A DNA stretch of 64,000 bases. Origin: Methanobacteriota archaeon (GTDB lineage Archaea > Thermoplasmatota > Poseidoniia > Poseidoniales > Poseidoniaceae). The notes beneath the pieces were generated by a model, which was not told the origin of the DNA, searched no databases, and was given only the letters and a program-made list of their open reading frames with translations. Both the position numbers and the translations under genes were made by a program. Location of the stretch: NCBI GenBank assembly GCA_002718195.1, contig PBDU01000010.1:1-64000 (forward strand), given 5' to 3'. Of this stretch, positions 57,459 through 64,000 are shown piece by piece (within the stretch, counting starts at the first letter, position 1; the number at the start of each line of letters is the position of its first letter).

Positions 57459-57527
57459 AATAGATTCCTCAAGCCACTCCAAAAGGAGGAGGTATATGAA
57501 CCTGCGATAAATTTTAGATGACGAAAT

Positions 57528-58349
57528 TTACTCGAATGGGTCGATATTTACGATCTGATCGATATCAATTCTTTTGTAGCCTCTTTCCCTTGCGTTATCA
57601 GCGCTGGCTTTGAGTTTCCTTCTCATCCAGCCAAGGCCCATGAGGTCTTTCATCTTGTTAATAGAATCAAGTAATTGCGCAGGATTTGAACCCATCAGAC
57701 CACTTTGAATTATTTGTTCTTGAAGGTTATCTACAACCATGTAATACATGTCTAGCATCTCTCTTGCAGCATCTGCTGTTACCGGCATTCCAGCATGCGA
57801 ACGTGCCAAGGATACCAACGTTGCTTCGGTTAACACACCCGCTGATTGACCAACAACAACTGGGCTAGAGGCATTTTGTGCTGGCAATGCTTCTGCTACT
57901 GCTGCAATCAATTTGTTCGATGTCGATGCATCCTCATCAGCCCTTCCCATATGAGCAAGTGCTGCCTCTAAATGGCGTGGCTTTATTGTGCCAACTCTAT
58001 CCTTATCGGCAGCCATTTCTGCTCTATTTAATAAGTCCGAGAGAAATTCCTCCAGATGCTCTACTCCTGCTTGGACGGCAGCAGAACCAATAGAATCCAC
58101 CATATCCAATCTATCTTGCATCAAACCTCTAGTTCGAGAATAATTTAATCTCGTCCGTTGAGGGTCATCAAGGGTCTTTCTCTCTGGGTCTATTTCTAAT
58201 GTCTCTCTTTCCATCTGCGGTACAAGAGTATCCAATTCCTCACACAATAACTCGCTTAGAGTGGATTTCACATCTCCAGAAATTCTGAGTGTAGTAAAAT
58301 TTGATGCGACAGCACCAATGTGACTAGGAGAGTAAGGCTTGGTTGCCAT
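57528..58349 (-). CDS. Putative histone-fold-containing protein (tandem segments)
   Basis: AVQAGVEHLEEFLSDLLNRAEMAADKDRVGTIKPRHLEAALAHM matches histone alpha2-L2-alpha3 pattern; second segment ...NARERGYKRIDIDQIVNI. Confidence 0.5.
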   Translation of the reverse strand: MATKPYSPSHIGAVASNFTTLRISGDVKSTLSELLCEELDTLVPQMERETLEIDPERKTLDDPQRTRLNYSRTRGLMQDRLDMVDSIGSAAVQAGVEHLEEFLSDLLNRAEMAADKDRVGTIKPRHLEAALAHMGRADEDASTSNKLIAAVAEALPAQNASSPVVVGQSAGVLTEATLVSLARSHAGMPVTADAAREMLDMYYMVVDNLQEQIIQSGLMGSNPAQLLDSINKMKDLMGLGWMRRKLKASADNARERGYKRIDIDQIVNIDPFE

Positions 58350-58396
58350 ATGATACGCTTACAAGCGAGATTATTGAACAAATCGGCTGATTAGAA

Positions 58397-58660
58397 TCAC
58401 TCGTGTAATCCATCTTCTCTTCCTATAATTTGCGAAATTTCCCAAGCATGCATGCATTCATGTCCTCCCAAGAAACCACCAGCTTCTCGGGTCGGGCCGA
58501 TGAAACTCGCACCGCACATCTGACAGAATACTTCGACTATCATTTCATTGAAATATGTCCCTTGAGATGTAACTCTTTTCGGAATTCTCTTTCCTACATC
58601 AGAAGCATCCCAGCCTTCCTGCTTCTCACAAATATCCTCTCCTTGAATCTCGTTTCCCAT
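58397..58660 (-). CDS. Small zinc-binding protein (CxxC...HxCxH)
   Basis: VFCQMCGASFIGPTREAGGFLGGHECMHAW. Confidence 0.5.
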   Translation of the reverse strand: MGNEIQGEDICEKQEGWDASDVGKRIPKRVTSQGTYFNEMIVEVFCQMCGASFIGPTREAGGFLGGHECMHAWEISQIIGREDGLHE

Positions 58661-58662
58661 TT

Positions 58663-59913
58663 TTACCACTCCATTGTGTGAGGCCATGAATCTCCCATTG
58701 AGATGTTTATCATTCCATCATCAGTGCGCAACCATGTATCTTCTGTTCCAATCGAGCCTTCTGTGTACACGACCTTTGGCTCTATTGCCATGACTCCCCC
58801 AACTGGCAGAGGTCGGTCGAATCCTTTTGCCACAACGGGAGATTCGTCCAACTGAAGACCTACAGAGTGACCCAAAAATTTCGATTGGTCCGGGGGCAGC
58901 CCCATCAAATTATTTTCATGACCCATTTCGACTGCTAGAGAAAATCCATCTTCCCATACCTTGCTACAATCATCTCCTTTTCCAAGACCCGATAGTACCG
59001 TGTCACGAATTTCAATCATATCATCTAATTTTTCCAGCCAATGATTCTCAAGTTTACCCTTGCTAAACATCCTCGTAGCATCTACAACGTATCCTCGGTG
59101 AACGTGAACTAGATCAACAAGAACTGGCTCATTCGGTTTTACTTTGCCAAAACCAGCTCCAAAGCCTGCTAACGGATGAGGACCAGCTCCACCGACTGCA
59201 GAATCAAAAAATGAGGTCACTCCTCCGCTTCTTCCAGCAAGAACTACTCCTCTGTTGCACATCATCGGATATCTTCGCATTTGTACTATGCCGCCAAATC
59301 CTGATTCTCTACTTATTTTGTCGGATTGTGCAACTAAATCTAGTTCAGTAAGTCCTTCTGCACCGATTTCATTTATGGCTTCGAACATGCGATATTGAAC
59401 CTTAGCGGCTTCTTTCATCATCTCTAATTCCCAAGCAGATTTGACTTCTCTTTGCCGATGCACTAAATTGGTTATATCAACAGGTGGACCTAGCTGAGAT
59501 AGGTTCTTGATAAAAAAGTCGGCAAAAGAGTGAGGTAATTCTCCTAATTGCATTCCAGGTCCTTGATCGCAGCCTAATGTCGTCAGTACATCTGGAAAAT
59601 CTTTCATTCTTGGAAATTGCTTGATTTCGATAGGACAATCAGTTCCTCCACATTCCCACAGGGCTCGATTTAGAGACCTTCTGACAAAATATATCGGTGT
59701 TTTTTCAGAATCAGAGAATATTACTAATGTTCCATTTTGTCTTGAACCAGTGAAATAATAAAGATCGACAGGCGTTTGAATGAGAGCATAATTCAAGCCC
59801 TGCTTTGCGATTTTTTGGCTAAATTTTCTCAGACGTGCTTGTAATTCGGAAACTGGAACTCTCCAATCCTCGCCTTCCGGGCCGATAGCATATTCAGGTT
59901 CTATCCCGCCCAT
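58663..59913 (-). CDS. M24 family Xaa-Pro aminopeptidase/creatinase-like
   Basis: VLVDLVHVHRGYVVDATRMFSKG, KFLGHSVGLQLDESPVVAKGF, GGVMAIEPKVVYTEGSIGTEDTWL. Confidence 0.9.
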   Translation of the reverse strand: MGGIEPEYAIGPEGEDWRVPVSELQARLRKFSQKIAKQGLNYALIQTPVDLYYFTGSRQNGTLVIFSDSEKTPIYFVRRSLNRALWECGGTDCPIEIKQFPRMKDFPDVLTTLGCDQGPGMQLGELPHSFADFFIKNLSQLGPPVDITNLVHRQREVKSAWELEMMKEAAKVQYRMFEAINEIGAEGLTELDLVAQSDKISRESGFGGIVQMRRYPMMCNRGVVLAGRSGGVTSFFDSAVGGAGPHPLAGFGAGFGKVKPNEPVLVDLVHVHRGYVVDATRMFSKGKLENHWLEKLDDMIEIRDTVLSGLGKGDDCSKVWEDGFSLAVEMGHENNLMGLPPDQSKFLGHSVGLQLDESPVVAKGFDRPLPVGGVMAIEPKVVYTEGSIGTEDTWLRTDDGMINISMGDSWPHTMEW

Positions 59914-60015
59914 ATGATGACGGTCTTGTCTACCGTTTATGATGACATCGTCATGAATATGAAAAATGTTTGATTTCGGCGAAAGGCATTAAAGCGATGT
60001 TGCAATGTTTAGGGC

Positions 60016-60981
60016 ATGTCCAAAGCAGGTCCAATAGTTACAGCAATATCGGGAGGATTACTCCTACTTGGAATAATTCTATCAGTAGTTGGGGCTGGTT
60101 CTGTTGCAACTGTGGAATTTACGGACATGGAGTCTGACTTCCTCGAGGCAGGCACATCAACTGAAGTTGTACTCGATGGAGAATATCTTTATTCGGTTTA
60201 TCTATCCCCGGGCTCTACATGTAATGGGGGATTTTCCTTACAAATAGAGAATTCTCAATCTGGAGCAACCTTTGATGCTTATTGCGACGAATATTGGGAC
60301 ACTACAGATGGGTATGTTTTCGTCGGTGACCTAGACCCACAGCCAGAAATCGGAGAAGGGTGGTCCACTCAAACACTGACACTAACAGCCAACCAAGATT
60401 CATATCTTGCAAGCGACATGAGCGCATACGAGTCAGCGGGACTCACTGTGCTTGGAGGAAGCGGTATTTGTTGCCTGGGCTTCATCGGATTAATTGTTGG
60501 AATAATCATGTGGATTTCAATGGGAGGGAATAACAACCACGCGCAGCAAGTTGGATTCGTTCAGGCACCTGTAGGAGGAATGCAACAATCCTCTGTTGTA
60601 GGGACTGTGGTCACTGGTACGCCAAATTACAACCAAATGCCTCAACAAGGAATGATGGGACAACAAAGCGGATTTGGGCAACCAATGCACCAACCACAAC
60701 CAGGTGTGAACCAACCACAACCATCACAACCTGTTCAACAAAATCAAGGATATAACGTGGGAACTGTCGGCATGGCAGCTGCAGTTGCAACGACCCCTGT
60801 TGCTGTACCAGTCGCACAGACTTTTGCTAATCCACAACCAACAGAGCCTCAAACCGAGACAGGAACTAACGAGTTTATGCCTCCTTTGACAGATTCTGCA
60901 ACGAGTACTCCCACTTCTTCTGCTCCAGCTGAAAACCAGCCAACAAGTTTCTGGCAACAACCACCACAGGGCGGAGTCTGA
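60016..60981 (+). CDS. Membrane protein with long Q/P/T-rich cytoplasmic tail
   Basis: TM segments near N-terminus and at ICCLGFIGLIVGIIMWI; tail MMGQQSGFGQPMHQPQPGVNQPQPSQPVQQNQ. Confidence 0.6.
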   Translation: MSKAGPIVTAISGGLLLLGIILSVVGAGSVATVEFTDMESDFLEAGTSTEVVLDGEYLYSVYLSPGSTCNGGFSLQIENSQSGATFDAYCDEYWDTTDGYVFVGDLDPQPEIGEGWSTQTLTLTANQDSYLASDMSAYESAGLTVLGGSGICCLGFIGLIVGIIMWISMGGNNNHAQQVGFVQAPVGGMQQSSVVGTVVTGTPNYNQMPQQGMMGQQSGFGQPMHQPQPGVNQPQPSQPVQQNQGYNVGTVGMAAAVATTPVAVPVAQTFANPQPTEPQTETGTNEFMPPLTDSATSTPTSSAPAENQPTSFWQQPPQGGV

Positions 60982-60989
60982 TTCAGCGA

Positions 60990-61946
60990 TTAAGTTCTGA
61001 TTGAACCAAGTTCCTCTTTAGGAGAGGTTTGGTTAATTCTCTGTTTTGCGATTTCGCAATATTCCTCGGACAAATCAACTCCTACGAATTTTCTGCCACA
61101 CTTTTTTGCAACGACTGCTGTTGTGCCAGAACCCAAAAATGGATCTAGAACCACATCTCCCTCAAAAGAATACATCTCAATGCAACGCCTAGGCAATTCT
61201 TCTGGGAAAGGAGCTGGATGATTTACTCGACTCGCTCTTTCTGTTGCAAATTTCCAAATCGATTTGGTGTTTGAAATGAAATCATCTTTTGTTATGCTGT
61301 CAAGTCTTCCGGCCTCTCTCTCCGATTTATTCCTCGGTAATTTGTAATTTCCTTTCGAGAAAATCAACAAGTATTCATGAACATCCCTAAGACATGGATT
61401 TGATGCCGATTGGAAGGAACCCCAAGCACATGATGATCCTGCACTAGCCGATTTATCCCATATCACTTCCCCTCTCATCAAAAATCCAAGTTCATACATT
61501 ATGATATTGATATGACTAGAGAGGGGAATGTATGGCTTTCTTCCAAGGTTTGCTATATTGACAACCATTCTACCGCCGGGTGCTAGAACGCGATAACATT
61601 CAGAAAATACATCTTGGAGCATTCCAAGATACTCTGGCAAACTCAGATTTTCATCATACTCCTTGGTAACGTTGTATGGCGGAGAGGTTACAACTAGATG
61701 CACACAATTATCCGGAAGTGGTAGCGACCTTGAATCACAATTTAGAACAATATTTTCGAATTCTTCAGGGAGAGGGGAATAACTGCCAACTTCTCTTTCT
61801 GAGACTAAACCATCATACATCCTTGATTGGTAATACATTGAAGAATCGTGATTCTCTCTCTTTGATACACCAAAACTCGAAGTATGGGTTGAATTACGAT
61901 TGCGAACATTCCCGAAAGTCTCGCTATTGGAGTCCTCGGAGTTCAT
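60990..61946 (-). CDS. DNA methyltransferase, probable N4-cytosine type (beta-like motif order), orphan
   Basis: HLVVTSPPYNVTKEYDENLSLPEYLGML (SPPY) before DVVLDPFLGSGTTAVVAKKCGRKFVGVDLSEEYCEIA. Confidence 0.9.
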   Translation of the reverse strand: MNSEDSNSETFGNVRNRNSTHTSSFGVSKRENHDSSMYYQSRMYDGLVSEREVGSYSPLPEEFENIVLNCDSRSLPLPDNCVHLVVTSPPYNVTKEYDENLSLPEYLGMLQDVFSECYRVLAPGGRMVVNIANLGRKPYIPLSSHINIIMYELGFLMRGEVIWDKSASAGSSCAWGSFQSASNPCLRDVHEYLLIFSKGNYKLPRNKSEREAGRLDSITKDDFISNTKSIWKFATERASRVNHPAPFPEELPRRCIEMYSFEGDVVLDPFLGSGTTAVVAKKCGRKFVGVDLSEEYCEIAKQRINQTSPKEELGSIRT

Positions 61947-62078
61947 TAGAGCCCATCGGTTACAATCGATATATGACTTTTCGCGTCATTTAATGGTTGG
62001 AGACGCGCGTTTGTGTGTAATGTGAAATTTTTCGAACAGGCGCGGAAGTCAAAAACCCCCAGCCCTTGGCGTGGGTTG

Positions 62079-63338
62079 ATGGCGAGATTCCTCTCCCTCG
62101 ACGACGTCAACTTAGAGGGGAAGACTGTGTTGCTGAGAGTTGATATCAACTCTCCTCTTGACCCAGAAACAAAGATTTTCTTGGATGACAACAGAATTCG
62201 AGCCATTGTACCCACTATGAATAAATTAACAAAATCGAAAGTTGTGATTTTAGCTCATCAATCAAGACCAGGGAAACTCGATTTTACTTCCACTTTAGGA
62301 CACTCTCGCGAACTGGCTAGAATTCTGGGAAGACAAGTGCAATGGGTAGATGACATCTATGGTGAGAAAGCATTGCAAAAAATCGACTCAATGAATGATG
62401 GCGACATATTGATGCTACAAAATGTGAGAATGGATAAAGAAGAGATTTCGGTCAAGGGTGATTTCCAAACACTTGCTGAAACAAAACTCGTGCAAACCCT
62501 GAGCGGAATTGCTGATATTTTTGTCAACGATGCCTTTGCTTGCGCTCACAGAGGTACACCTTCAATCGTAGGATTTACACTTTCTCTTCCTTGTATTGCT
62601 GGAGAATTGATGAGAAATGAGTTAGAAAAATTATCCAAGGCAATGGACAATCCAGCCAGACCATGTTTGGCTGTAATGGGTGGAATAAAGGTCGACGATT
62701 CAATTAACGTAGCTGACAATATGCTAAGAAAGGGAATTGCTGATGAGTTATGGGTCACCGGTGGTGTGGCCAATTTACTGGTTGAAATTTCAGGAACTGA
62801 TATTGGCAGTGCAAATCATGACTTCCTTGTCAAAGAACTAGGTAAATCGTGGAAAGAAACTGTCGAATGCGCTAAGGGGTTGATGACGGATTTTGCCGAT
62901 AAAATTCACCTTCCTGTCGATCTTGCTGCCAATGTGGAAGGAAACAGAATTGATCTAGCAATAGAAGATTTACCTATCGAAGCACCCTTATTTGATTTAG
63001 GTTTGAAATCAACTGTAAGGTTGAGTGCTGCCATCAAAAATGCTGGTACGATTATCTTGAATGGTCCGGCTGGGGTCTTTGAAATGCCTGATTTCGCACT
63101 GGGAACTGTAGAAATGCTGAATGCTTGTGCTGAATCAAACGGATTTGCAGTAATGGGAGGAGGACATACTGCAACCCTAGTCATGCAACGTGGACTAGAG
63201 GAAAAAATGGGGCACGTCTCAACTGGTGGAGGCGCTTGCCTGGATTTCATGGCGGGAAAAGTTCTACCCGCAATTCTCAGTCTTGAAACAAGTGCAAAGC
63301 ACTTCCAAACTTCGATTACAAGAACAATTAGTTTGTAA
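62079..63338 (+). CDS. pgk: Phosphoglycerate kinase
   Basis: KTVLLRVDINSPLD, HQSRPGKLDFTSTLGHSRELARIL, FVNDAFACAHRGTPSIVGF, NGPAGVFEMPDF; likely start 62079. Confidence 0.94.
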   Translation: MARFLSLDDVNLEGKTVLLRVDINSPLDPETKIFLDDNRIRAIVPTMNKLTKSKVVILAHQSRPGKLDFTSTLGHSRELARILGRQVQWVDDIYGEKALQKIDSMNDGDILMLQNVRMDKEEISVKGDFQTLAETKLVQTLSGIADIFVNDAFACAHRGTPSIVGFTLSLPCIAGELMRNELEKLSKAMDNPARPCLAVMGGIKVDDSINVADNMLRKGIADELWVTGGVANLLVEISGTDIGSANHDFLVKELGKSWKETVECAKGLMTDFADKIHLPVDLAANVEGNRIDLAIEDLPIEAPLFDLGLKSTVRLSAAIKNAGTIILNGPAGVFEMPDFALGTVEMLNACAESNGFAVMGGGHTATLVMQRGLEEKMGHVSTGGGACLDFMAGKVLPAILSLETSAKHFQTSITRTISL

Positions 63339-63382
63339 TTTTCCTTACTTGTATTCATATTTAATGTGCTCTTGGCCCAACC

Positions 63383-64000
63383 ATGGGCGAAGGTAATTCG
63401 GTTCGATATACCAACGCCGTTCTTTATGATGATAATCTCAACAAGCATGTTGGCGACTTTTTACTGAATCCTGATGGATCTTGGAGATTATCGAAAGGCG
63501 ACGAAGATGTCTTGAAAACTATAGATGGGTCGAACAGATTGCTCACACGTAGCCTTCAAAACTGGCACACACACTTAGCAATGCAACTGAATGCAAGAGA
63601 TTTTTCTGATGGTTTCCCCTTGCACAGATGGCTAAATGAGGCAATTTTCCCAACCGAAGCAAAATTGAATTCTGATTTCGTTAGAATAGGGGCAAAATCT
63701 GCTGCTGCTGAATTGATAAAAACGGGCACATCTTTTGCCGCTGACATGTATTTTTATCCAATGATTACTGGTGAAGTATTGACTGATGCTGGGATCAGGG
63801 GGCTACTCGGCGGTCCTGTCTCAGACTCTGCTATACCAAATCATGACAGCGCAATATCTGCTCTAGATGAACTTGATTCCCTTCTAAAGACAAATAGTAG
63901 CGATGACTTAGTTCAATACGCTATTGCAACTCACTCCGTATATTTGTGCAGTGAGGATACTTTGACTAGAGCAAGAGACCTTGCTGCAAAAAGAAATGCT
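63383..64000 (+). CDS. Amidohydrolase family protein (TrzA/SAH-MTA deaminase-like), truncated by window end
   Basis: MGEGNSVRYTNAVLYDDN...LQNWHTHLAMQLNARDFSDGFPLHRWLNEAIFPTEAKL (HxH metal motif); open to position 64000. Confidence 0.75.
   Translation, partial: MGEGNSVRYTNAVLYDDNLNKHVGDFLLNPDGSWRLSKGDEDVLKTIDGSNRLLTRSLQNWHTHLAMQLNARDFSDGFPLHRWLNEAIFPTEAKLNSDFVRIGAKSAAAELIKTGTSFAADMYFYPMITGEVLTDAGIRGLLGGPVSDSAIPNHDSAISALDELDSLLKTNSSDDLVQYAIATHSVYLCSEDTLTRARDLAAKRNA

Noticed and set aside
62906-63448. 180-aa minus ORF over pgk
   Set aside because: Antisense to pgk; no family resemblance.
1-64000. CRISPR array, rRNA operon, transposase or integrase
   Set aside because: No regularly spaced repeats, no rRNA signature stretches and no transposase/integrase motifs were seen on reading; a computed search would be needed to exclude degenerate remnants.

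Overview
The window is gene-dense archaeal DNA. Gene content (archaeal L21e-Rpb4-DUF655-KsgA block, SecE-Spt5-L11-L1-P0-L12 block, Pus10, cis-prenyltransferase, PGF-CTERM-like tail) suggests an uncultured marine euryarchaeon of the MGII/Poseidoniales type; this taxonomy is inference. I see about 60 protein genes, two tRNAs (Arg-TCG and Leu-TAG, both minus strand), one strong candidate structured ncRNA downstream of rpl12, and no rRNA, CRISPR array or transposon. The observations most worth a second look are: (1) a surface-glycan-like locus at about 34.1-43.3 kb combining a DMFase-like/TPR/GT2 fusion, an ATP-grasp enzyme, a cysteate-synthase-like PLP enzyme, a PP-loop ATPase with a Cys cluster, an epimerase and a Wzm/Wzt-type ABC exporter, which may make a sulfonated-amino-acid-decorated surface polymer; (2) an Spt5 with an N-terminal degenerate NUDIX-like domain; (3) a ribosomal protein L11 reduced to its C-terminal domain in its conserved operon slot; (4) a 161-nt structured RNA candidate after rpl12; (5) a protein with probable tandem histone-fold segments; (6) a Pus10 carrying a SAP domain; (7) a three-gene unknown operon next to tRNA-Arg. 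All homology calls come from reading the sequences by eye; no database search was run.
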